From: Nocardia inohanensis NBRC 100128 | GTDB taxonomy: Bacteria; Actinomycetota; Actinomycetes; Mycobacteriales; Mycobacteriaceae | Direction of reading: 5' to 3' | Length of the DNA stretch: 64,000 nt | NCBI RefSeq assembly: GCF_001612945.1 | Contig: NZ_BDBK01000008.1 | Coordinates: forward strand, 682,001 to 746,000 | Shown here: positions 7,441-23,852 of the stretch, piece by piece | How the letters are laid out: each line of letters opens with the position of its first letter | How positions within the stretch are numbered: the stretch's first letter is position 1 | Translations under genes and position numbers: made by a program | The notes under the pieces: model-generated | The model's input: the letters and a program-made list of their open reading frames with translations, nothing else | Database searches by the model: none | What the model was told of the DNA's origin: nothing

Positions 7441-8787
7441 TCAGGTGAGGCCGGCGATCATGGCGGTGTCGTGCCGGACGGCACGGAAGCGCGGGTGGTC
7501 CAGGAGGCCGTCGAGGAATTCGGCGGTGGTCGAGACCGCGGGGCCGCCCATGCGCAGTTCGGCCAGCGCGCGGCGCATCCGGGCGATGGCGGTCGGCCGA
7601 TCCGGCGCCCACACCACGACTTTGGCGAGCAGGGAGTCGTAGAGCGGCGGCACCCGGTAGCCCAGGCGGGCGTGAGTGTCCACCCGGACGAAAGGACCAC
7701 CGGGCAGTTCGAATTCGGTGAGTTCGCCCGGAGTGGGGGCGAAATCACGCGCCGGGTCCTCGGCATTGATGCGGCATTCCAACGCGACGCCGCGCGAGAC
7801 GATATCGGCCTGGGTGTAGCCGAGGGGTTCACCGGCGGCGATCCGGATCTGTTCGTGCACCAGATCGATGCCGGTGACCATCTCGGTCACCGGATGCTCC
7901 ACCTGGAGACGGCAATTCACTTCCATGAAGTAGAAGCTGTGGTCGGTGGGGTCGAGCAGGAATTCGAACGTGCCCGCCCCGACATAGCCCGCGGCGGTGG
8001 CACCGCGAACCGCCATGGCGCCCAGGTTCGCCAGCACATCGGCGGGCAGCGCCGGAGCGGGCGCCTCCTCCACCAGTTTCTGGTGCCGGCGTTGCAGCGA
8101 GCAATCACGGGCACCGAGATGCACCACCGTGCCCTCCTGGTCGGCCAGCACCTGAATCTCCACGTGGCGAGCCGATTCCAGATAGCGTTCCACATACAGG
8201 CGGCCGTCGCCGAACACCGCGAGCGCGGTGGCCCGGGTCCGGGCGTAGGCGGCGGGGAATTCGGCAGGATCGGAAACCACCGCCATGCCACGCCCGCCAC
8301 CGCCCGCCACCGCCTTCACGATGACCGGGTAGCCGATCTCGGCCGCGAACTCCGCAGCTTCGTCCGGATCGGTGATCGGGTCGCGGCTGCCGGGCAACAG
8401 TGGCAAGCCCGCATCCACCATGATGGCGCGAGCACGCGCCTTGTCACCCAGTTCGGACATCACCTTGGCCGGGCAGCCGATGAAGATAATGCCTTCGGCC
8501 GCACAGACTTCGGCGAAATCCGGATCCTCGGAAAGGAACCCGTAGCCCGGATGGATGGCGTCCGCCCCCGACATACGGGCGGCTTCGATGATGGCGGGAA
8601 TGTGCAGATAACTGGATTTCGCCGGGCCGGAACCGATACGGATGGCCTCGTCCGCGAAGCGCACCACCGCACTGTCGGCATCGGCGGTGGTGTACACCGC
8701 GATGGTGCGCAGCCCGAGCTCGCGGCAGGTGCGAGCGACACGCAACGCAATCTCGCCGCGATTGGCGATGAGAACCGAGGTGATCAC
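7441..8787 (-). CDS. accC: biotin carboxylase subunit of acyl-CoA carboxylase
   Basis: A 448-residue ATP-grasp enzyme that carboxylates biotin with bicarbonate and ATP. It has IANRGEIA at the N-terminus, the Gly-rich loop AGGGGRGM (residues 161-168), RDCSLQRRHQKLVEE (near 228-242) and MEVNCRLQVEHPVTE (near 289) with catalytic Arg293; Cys replaces the usual Thr in the N-T-R triplet. Length matches stand-alone AccC, with no biotin domain fused. Start GTG 8787 overlaps the carrier-protein stop (GTGA). It is the last gene of the megasynthase operon. As all carboxylase subunits sit there, it is likely a dedicated malonyl (or alkylmalonyl) supplier, not the housekeeping enzyme. Confidence 0.95.
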   Translation of the reverse strand: MITSVLIANRGEIALRVARTCRELGLRTIAVYTTADADSAVVRFADEAIRIGSGPAKSSYLHIPAIIEAARMSGADAIHPGYGFLSEDPDFAEVCAAEGIIFIGCPAKVMSELGDKARARAIMVDAGLPLLPGSRDPITDPDEAAEFAAEIGYPVIVKAVAGGGGRGMAVVSDPAEFPAAYARTRATALAVFGDGRLYVERYLESARHVEIQVLADQEGTVVHLGARDCSLQRRHQKLVEEAPAPALPADVLANLGAMAVRGATAAGYVGAGTFEFLLDPTDHSFYFMEVNCRLQVEHPVTEMVTGIDLVHEQIRIAAGEPLGYTQADIVSRGVALECRINAEDPARDFAPTPGELTEFELPGGPFVRVDTHARLGYRVPPLYDSLLAKVVVWAPDRPTAIARMRRALAELRMGGPAVSTTAEFLDGLLDHPRFRAVRHDTAMIAGLT

Positions 8788-9419
8788 CGTTCGGCCTCAC
8801 GCAACAGGAGCAGCGGCTGACCGAATTCGACGGCGGTGGCGTCGGAAACGAGGATCTCCGCCACGATGCCCGCACGGTCGGCCTCCACCGGAACCATGAG
8901 CTTCATGGCTTCGGTGATGCCGACCTGCTGGCCCCGGGTCACCGTGTCACCGACGGCGACGAAGGGGTCCGCGCCCGGTTCGGGAGCATGGTAGAAGACG
9001 CCTACCATGGGCGCACACAGCGGGAAGGTGCCGGAATCGTCTGTCCCGGAACCGCTCTCGTCAGGTGCGGCGGCCGAGGCAACGCCACGCGCACCGGTTG
9101 CCGCCACCCGGCCGCCATGGCCGGCGACGGCACCCGGGCCGCTCTGTCCGACGGCGGTGACGGGACCGCCGTGGCCGCTAGCGGTGACCGAATCACGATG
9201 ACCGGTAAGGCCAGCCGGGCTCTGGCCGTTGCCGGCGAGTGGTTCCAGGACCGCATCGGCGGCGTCGGTGGCCGGCTGCGCCCAGGTCACTTCGACCTGG
9301 AACACACCGGCCGCCACCCGGATCGACAGCGGTGGGCGGTCGGCGCGCGCGGCGGCGGCGAGCACGCTGTCGGCCAGCGCGGTGACGGTGTCGACGGTGT
9401 CGAGCAGCGGAGTGCTCAT
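8784..9419 (-). CDS. accB: biotin carboxyl carrier protein
   Basis: A 211-residue carrier protein. The C-terminal biotinyl domain has GITEAMKLMVPVE with biotin-accepting Lys173. The N-terminal ~50 residues form the usual AccB cap region. Between them is a long Gly/Ala/Val linker (about residues 55-120) with repeated GHGG(P/R)V(T/A)A elements, longer and more repetitive than in housekeeping AccB. The ATG at 9419 overlaps the carboxyltransferase stop and its stop overlaps the GTG of accC. It carries CO2 from AccC to the carboxyltransferase encoded just upstream. Confidence 0.93.
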   Translation of the reverse strand: MSTPLLDTVDTVTALADSVLAAAARADRPPLSIRVAAGVFQVEVTWAQPATDAADAVLEPLAGNGQSPAGLTGHRDSVTASGHGGPVTAVGQSGPGAVAGHGGRVAATGARGVASAAAPDESGSGTDDSGTFPLCAPMVGVFYHAPEPGADPFVAVGDTVTRGQQVGITEAMKLMVPVEADRAGIVAEILVSDATAVEFGQPLLLLREAER

Positions 9420-11278
9420 CGGGCGTCCTTTCCCAGAAGACGAGGGTGCTCGGCGGGGCTGTCGGCGAGCACCGCGCTGTTCGCGCCGAAGCGGCGGAAG
9501 CGGTTGTGGCGGGCGGTGATCAGCGTCGGCTGATCCTGCGGAAGCAGTTCGGCGAGGTAGTGGACGAGCGCGGCGCGCAGGTTGGCCGCCGCGGCGCCGT
9601 GATCGGTTTCCGCACCCGCGCCCGGCTCATCGATCACTCCGTCGATGACACCGAGTTCGAGCAGTGAGCGGGCATCGACCCGGAGCGCGGCCGCCGCGCG
9701 CGCCGCCTCCCCGGGCGTCTTCCACAGGATCGACGCGCAGCCTTCCGGGCTGATCACCGAGTAGACGGCATTGGCGCACATCAGAACCCGGTCCGCGACG
9801 GCCAGCGCGAGCGCGCCGCCGCTGCCGCCCTCACCGGTGATCACGGATATCACCGGAACGGGCAGTCCCGCCAGCAGTCTCAGATTCTCAGCGATCGCCA
9901 CCGCCTGCGCCTGTTCCTCGGCCGCGATGCCCGGGTAGGCCCCGGCGGTGTCGACCAGGGTGATGACGGGCAACCCCAGCTTGGCGGCCAGCCGCATGAC
10001 CCGCGCAGCCTTGCGATAGCCCGCCGGGTCGGGCATGCCGAAGTTGCGCTGCGCGAGTTCGGTTGTGCTACGGCCCTTCTGGGTGCCGATAACCGCCACC
10101 GGAACACCGGCCATCCGGCCCAGACCGGCCACCACGGCCGGGCAGTCGGCGGCGGCCCGGTCACCGTGCAGTTCGAAGAAATCGTCCACCAGGTGCGCGA
10201 CGTAGTCGAGGGTGGTCGGACGGCCGAAGCGCCGCGCGGCCCTGACGCAGTCCCATGCCTCGCGTTCGGGCAGTCGTGCTGGGTCGGTAACCAGGGCACC
10301 AGTTTCCAGGGCCGCCACCCCGGACTCCAACGGATCTGATTCCAGCGCACCAGATCCCGGCAGTGCGGCATCCCGCTCACCGGATCCCCGCACCGCTGCA
10401 CCCGGCCGACCGGATCTGATCACCACCGCGCCCGGCTCAGCGGAGCTTGCGACAGTCGGTCCGTCGCCTGCCGACAGCAGTTTCGCGAGGGTCGTCGCCA
10501 GCTCGGCGCGGGGCCGGATCATATCCACCACACCGTGTTCGAGCAGGAATTCCGCGGTCTGGAACTCCGGCGGCAGGCTCTGGCCGATGGTCTGTTCGAT
10601 GACTCGGCGACCGGCGAAACCGAGTCGTGCGCCTGGTTCGGCGATGATCACGTCGGGCAGGGTGGCGAACGAGGCCGCTACGCCACCGAAGGTGGGGTCG
10701 GTGATGACCGCGACGGTGAGGATTCCGGCGGCGTCCAATTGCCCCAGTGCCTGAGCGGTTTTCGCCATCTGCATGAGCGCGAGAATGCCCTCCTGCATTC
10801 GCGCCCCACCCGAGGCGGTGACCAGGATCAGCGGGGTGCGTTCGGTGAGGGCGATCTCCGCCGCCCGGGTGATGGCCTCACCGACGGCGGTGCCGAGACT
10901 GCCGCCGAGGAAACGGAAGTCCATGACGGCGAGCACGGCCGCGTGGCCGCCGATGGTTCCTCGCGCGCATTGCACGGCTTCGGCGGATCCGGTGCGTGCC
11001 TGGGCTTCTCGCAGCCGCTGCGGGTACGGGCGGGTGTCGGTGAACCGGAGCGGATCGGTTTCGGTCACCGCGACTTCGAGGATCCGCACCGATCCGGGGT
11101 CGCAGAGCAGGTCCAGGCGTTCGATCGCGGTCAGCGGGCCGTGCCATCCGCAGGCCGGGCAGACCTGGGCCGCGAGCTCGAATCGCTTGCGGTACAGCAT
11201 CTGCCGGCAGCCGCCGCACAGCACCCAGTCGGGTGGGGCGGCGGTCCGGGCATCGGATTCGACGAGGGTCATGGTCAT
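9416..11278 (-). CDS. acetyl/acyl-CoA carboxylase carboxyltransferase, fused beta-alpha subunits
   Basis: A 620-residue fusion. The first half is AccD-like: a zinc ribbon (CGGC...CPACG, residues ~18-40) and the crotonase-fold carboxyltransferase with MDFRFLGGSLG and ASGGARMQEG. The second half is AccA-like with YPGIAAEEQ, GEGGSGGALA and SPEGCASILWK. A linker of about 60 residues rich in imperfect SGxxxAAxxGSG/LExG motifs joins them. The enzyme moves CO2 from biotin to acetyl-CoA to give malonyl-CoA. The ATG at 11278 overlaps the PfaD-like stop (ATGA). The fused form plus neighbouring AccB and AccC makes a complete carboxylase inside the lipid operon. Confidence 0.93.
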   Translation of the reverse strand: MTMTLVESDARTAAPPDWVLCGGCRQMLYRKRFELAAQVCPACGWHGPLTAIERLDLLCDPGSVRILEVAVTETDPLRFTDTRPYPQRLREAQARTGSAEAVQCARGTIGGHAAVLAVMDFRFLGGSLGTAVGEAITRAAEIALTERTPLILVTASGGARMQEGILALMQMAKTAQALGQLDAAGILTVAVITDPTFGGVAASFATLPDVIIAEPGARLGFAGRRVIEQTIGQSLPPEFQTAEFLLEHGVVDMIRPRAELATTLAKLLSAGDGPTVASSAEPGAVVIRSGRPGAAVRGSGERDAALPGSGALESDPLESGVAALETGALVTDPARLPEREAWDCVRAARRFGRPTTLDYVAHLVDDFFELHGDRAAADCPAVVAGLGRMAGVPVAVIGTQKGRSTTELAQRNFGMPDPAGYRKAARVMRLAAKLGLPVITLVDTAGAYPGIAAEEQAQAVAIAENLRLLAGLPVPVISVITGEGGSGGALALAVADRVLMCANAVYSVISPEGCASILWKTPGEAARAAAALRVDARSLLELGVIDGVIDEPGAGAETDHGAAAANLRAALVHYLAELLPQDQPTLITARHNRFRRFGANSAVLADSPAEHPRLLGKDAR

Positions 11279-12837
11279 CCCTCCAGCGGGGTGGGCAGAT
11301 AGGCGCAGGCGGCGGCGGGCAGCCGGGCCCCGGCCAGGCGCAGCGAGTGCACCCGGGCGGCGACGGCGGTGCCGCGCATGATCTGCGCGGCCAGCTCCGC
11401 CACCTGCCGGTTGCGGGCCGGGGCGAGGTAGGAGCCGGCGGCCCAGGCATTGAATCCGCCCATCGCGGGGCCGCACCACACCTGGTAGTCGGTGGCGCGG
11501 TCCGGCGCACCGGCGATGCTCCAGGCCGAGGAGAGGCCCAGATACCAGCGGAAGATCAACGCCATCTTGCGTTTCGGATCGCGTTCGGCGCGGGCGAGCT
11601 GTTCGGGATCGCGTTCGGTGAAATAGCCGACGCAGCCCTCCCACACCTCGTCCAGGGTGCGCTGGAAGACGCGCTGTTCCAGGCCGAGCCGTTCGGCGGC
11701 GGGGATGGCGTCGATGCCGTCGTAGGCGCGGTAGGTCTCGTAGAGCTGTTTGGCGCGCGCCGCGAACATGGTGCCTCGTTTGAGCACCTGCACCTCGACG
11801 CCCATCTCGAACATGTCCGCCGACGGAGCCATGGCACAGTCGGCGGTGCCCGCGGTCACCAGCAGCTGTTTCGTCGAATCCGATTGCGCGGCTTCGACAC
11901 TGGCCTGATTGATGGAACCGGTGACCACATAGGAGGCCCCGAGCGCGAAGGCGGCGAACGCGGCGGTGGGGGTGCCGATACCGCCGGCCGCGCCGATCCG
12001 CACCGGCTCCGCGTACCCGAGTTCGGCCTGGATCCGGTCGCGCAGGGCGAGCAGTTCGGGCACCAGCACGGTGAGCGGCCGGCGGTCGGTGTGCCCGCCC
12101 GAATCCGCTTCGGCGGTAATGTCGTCGGCCATCGGCATCCGCCGCGCCAGGTCGGCCTGTTCGGCGGTGACCAACCCGGCCGCGACCAACCCCCGCACCA
12201 TGGCCTCGGGCGCGGGCCGCAGGAACAGTTCGGCGACCTCGGCACGCGATACCTTGGCGATCACCTTGTTCTCGGCGATCACCCGGCCCTCGCGCGCCAC
12301 CAGTCCCGCCAGCCGGTAGTGCACCACCTGCGGGGTGAGGCTCATGAACGCCGACGCCTCGATGCAGCGCACCTGATGCCGCAGGCACAGCTCGACCGTG
12401 GCCCGCTCCATGGCGAGTTCGCTGGGGCTGTGAATCAGGTTGCAGGCGAACGGTTTACCGGGCGCTCGGCGGGAGATCTCGCCCAGCGCCTCGTCGACGC
12501 GAGCGGGCAGCACGCCCGCCGCGCCGTAGGAGGCCAGGATGCCGTCGCGGGCCAGGGCGATCACCATTTCGGCCGAGGCGATGCCGTTCGCCATGGCCCC
12601 GGCCATATAAGCCGAGCGGACACCGTGCGCGCGCCGGAATGCCTCATCGCCCAAGGCTTCCGGGCGGCCCGGCGGCACCGCGGCCAGCACCTGCGCGCCG
12701 CGCGCTGCGGCCGGATCGTTGCCGACCGCGAGCCCGCCCGGGGTGCGGACCAGGAAGAACGGCTCGTCCAGCCGCAGCAGCGCGGCGCGCACGCTCGCCA
12801 CATCACCGGCCAGGAGGGGAGATTGCGCGCTCACCAT
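11275..12837 (-). CDS. PfaD-family FMN-dependent enoyl reductase
   Basis: A 520-residue TIM-barrel flavoprotein of the PfaD/nitronate-monooxygenase-like family, which acts as trans enoyl reductase in PUFA synthases and several trans-AT polyketide systems. Diagnostic stretches are MAGAMANGIASAEMV, IRIGAAGGIGTPTAA-type Gly-rich phosphate binding, YVVTGSINQASVEA, and the C-terminal family block KMALIFRWYLGLSSAW with GPAMGGFNAWAAG. The ATG at 12837 is preferred: AGGAG stands seven bases before it; a GTG at 12834 gives the same frame. Its stop overlaps the carboxyltransferase start. It should reduce enoyl intermediates of the megasynthase in trans. Confidence 0.93.
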   Translation of the reverse strand: MVSAQSPLLAGDVASVRAALLRLDEPFFLVRTPGGLAVGNDPAAARGAQVLAAVPPGRPEALGDEAFRRAHGVRSAYMAGAMANGIASAEMVIALARDGILASYGAAGVLPARVDEALGEISRRAPGKPFACNLIHSPSELAMERATVELCLRHQVRCIEASAFMSLTPQVVHYRLAGLVAREGRVIAENKVIAKVSRAEVAELFLRPAPEAMVRGLVAAGLVTAEQADLARRMPMADDITAEADSGGHTDRRPLTVLVPELLALRDRIQAELGYAEPVRIGAAGGIGTPTAAFAAFALGASYVVTGSINQASVEAAQSDSTKQLLVTAGTADCAMAPSADMFEMGVEVQVLKRGTMFAARAKQLYETYRAYDGIDAIPAAERLGLEQRVFQRTLDEVWEGCVGYFTERDPEQLARAERDPKRKMALIFRWYLGLSSAWSIAGAPDRATDYQVWCGPAMGGFNAWAAGSYLAPARNRQVAELAAQIMRGTAVAARVHSLRLAGARLPAAACAYLPTPLEG

Positions 12838-15163
12838 GACGGCGCTCCTTCCGCACGCAGTTCGACTGCGATATCGCTGAGTTCGTAGATGCGCAGGCCG
12901 GGCTTCCACATGCTGGCCTCGCCGACCACCCGCACCCGGCCGGGCCGGCGCTCGACCCGCGCGATGTGCACCTCGAGGGTGACTTCGCCGTCGGTGGGCA
13001 GGAATTGGCCCCGGTATTTCCAGGTGAACGGCACGCCGACCGGCAGCACGAAGCCGGGATTCTCCAGGCCGTCACCGAATCCGCTGTCCAACACCCATTC
13101 CTGCATGGCCTGGATGCAGGATTCGATGCCGAAGGATCCCGGAATGACCGGGTCGTACCGGAAGTGGCGGGCGAACACCCAGTGCGCGGGGTCGATGGGC
13201 TGTACCGCGTGCAGATAGCCCGCACCGAACTTGCCGCCACCGTCGACCACCTCCACCCGGTCGAGCAGGGCGAGGTGGTCCCGCGACACCAGCCGGGCGT
13301 GTGGATCGGCGCGCCGGGCGGCGATATCGATGGTCCGGGTGGCGGGCCGCACCGGCTGACTGTCCAGCCAGGTCGGCACATGCCGCCCCGCATCGAGTCC
13401 GGTCTGGTTCGCCATGGCGGCGTCACTGAAATACCCGAAAAGCGTGTCGCCGGAGTAGAACGGCTCGCCGTCCACCGTCATCGTGTAGTCGAAGGTCTGA
13501 AGGGTCGACCCCGGCATGGGCGAGGTGGACAGCAGCCGCGAATGCTCGACGATGGTCTTGTCACGCAGATCCACTTCGCGCAGCACGGTCGCGGTGCCAC
13601 CCAGATTGCGCAGGCTCACGGTCGCCTCCGGATCGGCGAGCGTCGGCCCCAGGTAGTAGCCGAGCAGCAGCGCCGCCTGCAACGAGGTCTCCATGTACAC
13701 GCAGTTGGGCATGGAGGCGTTGGCGGTCTCGTGGTAGTACCAGGAGTCGGCCGGGGAATCGTATTCGGTGGTGTGCGAACCGCTGTCGAGCTTGCCGCGC
13801 GTTCCGGTCATCCCCATGAACCGGTCCACCAGCAGCAGTCCCCCGTCCGGTGGCCGGGTCGCCTTGCGCGCGCTGTTGTTCGAGAATTCCGGTCCCATAC
13901 CGATGCCTTGGTCGCCCCGGCACATCTGCGCGAGATGGAATTCACCCAGCAGGGCGCGTTCGCCGTAGCGTCCCATCCGGCCCAGCCAGCGGGCGGGAAC
14001 GCCACCCGCTTCCGGTCCGATCGGCACGCCGGGCTTCTCCACCACCGCGACGGTCACGCCCCGCACCCGGCCGACCGGTGTCCCCGCCACCGAAACCACC
14101 GCGTCGACACGCAGATACGGCCTTGGCACCAGGTCGATTTCGGTGACGTCCAGCGCCAGTTCCAAGTCACCGGTGGTGAGCGGAGCGAGCTCCACCGCCA
14201 CCGGCATCACCGGCAATCCGGGTGCTTCCCGTTCGAAAGTGGCATCGACCAAGCACAGGTGCAGCCCCACGGAGAGCGCGAACACCTGAGCCGCCTGCAC
14301 GACCGCCTCGATCACCGAATCGTGATCGCCGGAGGACACGGCAATCCGGGCGACGAGTCCGCCCCTCCCCCGGTTCCCGCCGTAGAGCGCCAGCCCCGAC
14401 ACGGCGTTAATACCGTTCCCGCCCAACCGAATATCCGGATTGGCGTCATCCTGCGCGTACGCGGGTCCGAAAACGCCCGCGATATCCCCGGCCGCGAGAC
14501 GGGCCAGCGCCGCACCATCCAGTTCCGTGATGGTGGTCCGAGCCAATGGCTTGAACCGCGCCTCCCGATCCACCACCGCCGCCGGCGCAGCACTCACCGG
14601 TTCGACAACCCTACCGGCCAAATGCTGTTCGAATGCTCTGCGCTGCAAGGCATCCTGTGCCCGCAATACTTGTTCATGGGACCGCACCAGGGCAGCCCGC
14701 AGGTCCCGCACGAGACCTGCGGCCGCATCATGCGCGGGCGCACCCGGCCACCCGAATGGGGACGCGGCCTTCGCATCGCGAGTGGTGAGAGCGGCACGGG
14801 CCTCGACCACACCCGAGTCGGTCCGAGTCGTCCCCGTCAGGGCCGAGGTCGGAGAGTGGTGGTTCGCAGTCGAGAGCAGAGCTGTGGTCTCGGCCGGGTT
14901 CGCCGCAGTTGTGGGCACCGGTGCGGGAGCGGCCGAGACGGTCTGGTCAACCGCCGCAGACGACGGTGCGGGAGCGACCGAGACAGTCTCGTCGGTCGCC
15001 ACGGACAACGGTGCGGGAGCGACCGAGACGGTCTCGTTGGTCGCTGCGGACAACGGTGCGGGAGCGACCGCAACGGACTGGTTGGCCGCCGTCGGCCTCG
15101 AGGTGGTCGCGGTGGGGGCGAGCGCGTCGAACGGCTCGCCGACGAAATCGAGTTCGGCGGAAT

Positions 15164-15167
<4 letters not shown>
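12831..15167 (-). CDS. PfaC-type double-hotdog dehydratase protein without KS/CLF
   Basis: A 778-residue protein. Residues ~30-90 are four 15-residue repeats (VSVAPAPLSxATDET-like), followed by a flexible/coiled segment to ~190. The rest resembles the tandem FabA-like dehydratase region of PfaC: a first hotdog unit around residues 400-500 (SWYYHETANASMPN, METSLQAALLLGYYLG) and a second with HFRYDPVIPGSFGIES, where His668 and Glu682 fit the catalytic pair, then WKYRGQFLP and LEVHI. Canonical PfaC has KS-CLF domains ahead of the dehydratases; they are absent here. The ATG at 15167 overlaps the megasynthase stop (ATGA). Expected role: dehydration or isomerisation of hydroxyacyl-ACP. Confidence 0.85.
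14895..15074. repeat. four-unit 45-bp tandem repeat in the dehydratase gene
   Basis: Four in-frame 45-bp units encode VAVAPAPLSAATNET, VSVAPAPLSVATDET, VSVAPAPSSAAVDQT and a fourth more divergent copy. On the plus strand the repeated cores GGTGCGGGAGCGACCGAGAC are easy to see. It is an Ala/Pro-rich interdomain linker. Confidence 0.9.
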
Positions 15168-21760
<6,593 letters not shown>

Positions 21761-21790
21761 GTGCTTCCTCTCTAGATGACGACGGCGGCG

Positions 21791-22411
21791 CTAGGCCGCG
21801 AAAGACGCCGTGGCCATGGGCATTCCGGTGGCGCCGGCCAGCAGTTCGGCGACGGCGTGCGCGAACCAGGCGTGCCCGCGCGGGCTCGGATGCAGCCCGT
21901 CCGCGTCCCACATGCCCGGGTCCGCCCAGTCGTCGATGGCGGTGACGTCGATGCACAGCGCGCCGGTGCGGGCGGTGGTCTCGCATAGGACGTCGTTGGC
22001 CCAGGCGAACCGGTCCCGCAGCAGGCCCCGGAAGGCTTCGGGCACCGGCAGATTCGCCGGGATATCGGCGTAGGTGGCGGTGAAGACCACGGTGTCCATG
22101 CCGCTCGACTGTTCGAAAATGGCGTCGAGATTGCGCCGGAAGCGCGCGGGATCGAAATCGCCGACGAGGTCGTTGACCCCGGCCACGACGCCGATCACCG
22201 GCGCTTTGTTGATCAGGGCGCGGGTCAGCTGCTGATCGACGACGTCCTGGGTGGTGGCCTGGAAGGTACCGAGATTGCGTACCGAATCGCCCGGGATGCC
22301 GAGTGTTTCGGCCAGCCGCGGCACCCAGCCGTGCCAGCCGCCGCCGGGCGCGGCGTCCCCGCGCCCTTCCACGAAACTGTCGCCGAGGGTGGTGAGTCTG
22401 ATGGTCGGCAT
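21791..22411 (-). CDS. SGNH/GDSL-family hydrolase
   Basis: A 206-residue SGNH hydrolase: LGDSFVEG (Ser near residue 12), GVNDL (near 80) and DADGLHPSPRGH (Asp/His near 175). No signal peptide is visible. RBS AGGAGG lies six bases before ATG 22411. It ends 30 bp before the megasynthase start and follows the flavoprotein gene by 26 bp, so it is co-transcribed with the synthase. It may act as acyl hydrolase or transferase on the product; inference. It is only distantly similar to the SGNH gene at 785-1468 beyond the motifs. Confidence 0.88.
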   Translation of the reverse strand: MPTIRLTTLGDSFVEGRGDAAPGGGWHGWVPRLAETLGIPGDSVRNLGTFQATTQDVVDQQLTRALINKAPVIGVVAGVNDLVGDFDPARFRRNLDAIFEQSSGMDTVVFTATYADIPANLPVPEAFRGLLRDRFAWANDVLCETTARTGALCIDVTAIDDWADPGMWDADGLHPSPRGHAWFAHAVAELLAGATGMPMATASFAA

Positions 22412-22437
22412 GGCTTGCCTCCTGTGCGGCGGGTCGG

Positions 22438-23676
22438 TCAGGACGCCGTGGCCGGATACATTCGCTCCCCCATGGGGGTGCCGGCCGCGGTGTAGAGGAC
22501 GTCGAGGTGCTCGGGGGCGAAGAACTCCTTGCCGTGCAGTCCGCCGCCGATCATGCGGAAGAACTGGGTCAGGCCCAGTTCGCTGGCGCCGGCGGCCCGG
22601 AACACGGTCTCGTAGAACGGCGGCGCCTTCAGCTCGGAGATCATGCAGGTGAAGGCGAAGGTGTCGGCGCTGCGTTCGTCGCGGATGCGCTCGTATTCGC
22701 GCGCGGCCTCGTCGATGGGCCGCTCACCGGCGAGTCCGGCGTGCAGCTGCTCGGCGAGCACCTCGGAGTAGATCAGCGCGTCCGAGATACCCCAGCCGGT
22801 GAACGGGTCCTTGTGATAGCCGGCGTCGCCGACCAGCGCCCAGCCCGGTCCGGCCGAGCGGCGGTAGTAGTTGTCCGGGTAGCGCATGGCGCGGAAACGC
22901 TCGGTGCGTTTTCCGCTGTCCCGCAACTGTTCTCCGAATTCCGGCATGATCTGGTCGTAGACCTGCTGGAAATTGCCCTCCACATCGGCGCGGAATTCCG
23001 CGAACCGGTCGAGCGGGCGCATGACGGTGACCAGGTGCTGGTTGTCGTGGGTCGGCCAGGTGCCGAACTGCTGCCGGTCGAATCCGGTCCAGTGGTGAAA
23101 TTCCCAGTCCAGGCCGTCGTAGTAGCTGTAGTAAACGAAGCAGCCGGCCGGATGCACCGAATGATATTCGGCGTCCAGCAGATCGCCGACGGTGGAATTG
23201 CGGCCGTCCGCGCCGACCACGAACTTCGAACGGAATTCGACTTCGGCGCCGTCGGCGGAGTTGCCGCGCACACCGCACACCCGGTCGTTCTCCCACACCA
23301 GCCCGGTCACGGTGAAGCCCTCGACCACCTCGGCCCCGGCTTCGCGGGCGGCGTCGACCAGCAGGCTGTCGAGCACGGTGCGCCGCGGCGCGTACACCTC
23401 GCCGATGCCCTCGACCTCGGCGAAACCGCGCAGCGTGATGCCGGTGTAGGAGAAGTTCAGGCGGCGGATCGGGGTGACGCCGGTGGCGACCAGCCGGTCC
23501 AGCAGGCCCCATTCGCGCAGCCGCGCCACGCCGACCTGGTGCATGTAGTGGGTGGAGACGGTGTCGCTGGGGAACGTCGAGCGGTCGACCACCAGGACCT
23601 TGTGTCCTTTGCGGGCGAGCAACATGGCCAAGGGCGAACCGGCGCACCGGGCGCCGACCACGATCACGTCGTACAT
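22438..23676 (-). CDS. FAD-dependent oxidoreductase (monooxygenase/reductase, PHBH-like fold)
   Basis: A 412-residue flavoprotein with the N-terminal Rossmann motif VVGARCAGSPLA, VVDRSTFPSD, FVVGADGRNSTVG (DG motif) and GDAGYHKDPFTGWGISDA (FAD ribityl contact). This is the group II layout shared by aromatic hydroxylases, geranylgeranyl reductases and flavin halogenases. The halogenase WxWxIP motif is not seen. The ATG at 23676 is supported by AGGAG seven bases upstream. It is the first gene of the megasynthase transcription unit. It probably hydroxylates, epoxidises or reduces the lipid product; substrate unknown. Confidence 0.82.
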   Translation of the reverse strand: MYDVIVVGARCAGSPLAMLLARKGHKVLVVDRSTFPSDTVSTHYMHQVGVARLREWGLLDRLVATGVTPIRRLNFSYTGITLRGFAEVEGIGEVYAPRRTVLDSLLVDAAREAGAEVVEGFTVTGLVWENDRVCGVRGNSADGAEVEFRSKFVVGADGRNSTVGDLLDAEYHSVHPAGCFVYYSYYDGLDWEFHHWTGFDRQQFGTWPTHDNQHLVTVMRPLDRFAEFRADVEGNFQQVYDQIMPEFGEQLRDSGKRTERFRAMRYPDNYYRRSAGPGWALVGDAGYHKDPFTGWGISDALIYSEVLAEQLHAGLAGERPIDEAAREYERIRDERSADTFAFTCMISELKAPPFYETVFRAAGASELGLTQFFRMIGGGLHGKEFFAPEHLDVLYTAAGTPMGERMYPATAS

Positions 23677-23719
23677 GAAAATTCTCCTAGCTGCGGCGAA
23701 TTCGACAAAGAAAGTTTCG

Positions 23720-23738
23720 GAGCTTCGGCGGGAAGCTC
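23720..23738. promoter_or_regulatory. inverted repeat upstream of the megasynthase operon (possible operator)
   Basis: A perfect 7-bp inverted repeat, GAGCTTC-N5-GAAGCTC, lies 44-62 bp upstream of the flavoprotein start in the only sizeable gap of the operon. It could be an operator of the operon promoter. No regulator is assigned and no clear -10 box was found, so this is tentative. Confidence 0.35.
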
Positions 23739-23817
23739 TCAATGGGTGTCTCCGGAATCGCATGGCGCGATTGACGATTCCGATCGGAAAGGGGAGTTGT
23801 GCGGGCATGCGGAAGTA

Positions 23818-23852
23818 CGCGAATTCGGCGCGGGAGCGCGGCCGAATTCGCG
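23818..23852 (-). terminator. terminator-type hairpin downstream of fadD
   Basis: A perfect 12-bp stem (23818-23829 with 23841-23852, core CGCGAATTCGG) with an 11-base loop begins about 20 bases beyond the fadD stop codon at 23873. It likely ends the LysR-HAD-FadD unit and separates it from the flavoprotein-megasynthase operon. Confidence 0.6.

Noticed and set aside
14895..15074. Regular repeats that could suggest a CRISPR or regulatory array
   Set aside because: Units are directly adjacent, in frame and code a conserved Ala/Pro linker; there are no unique spacers.
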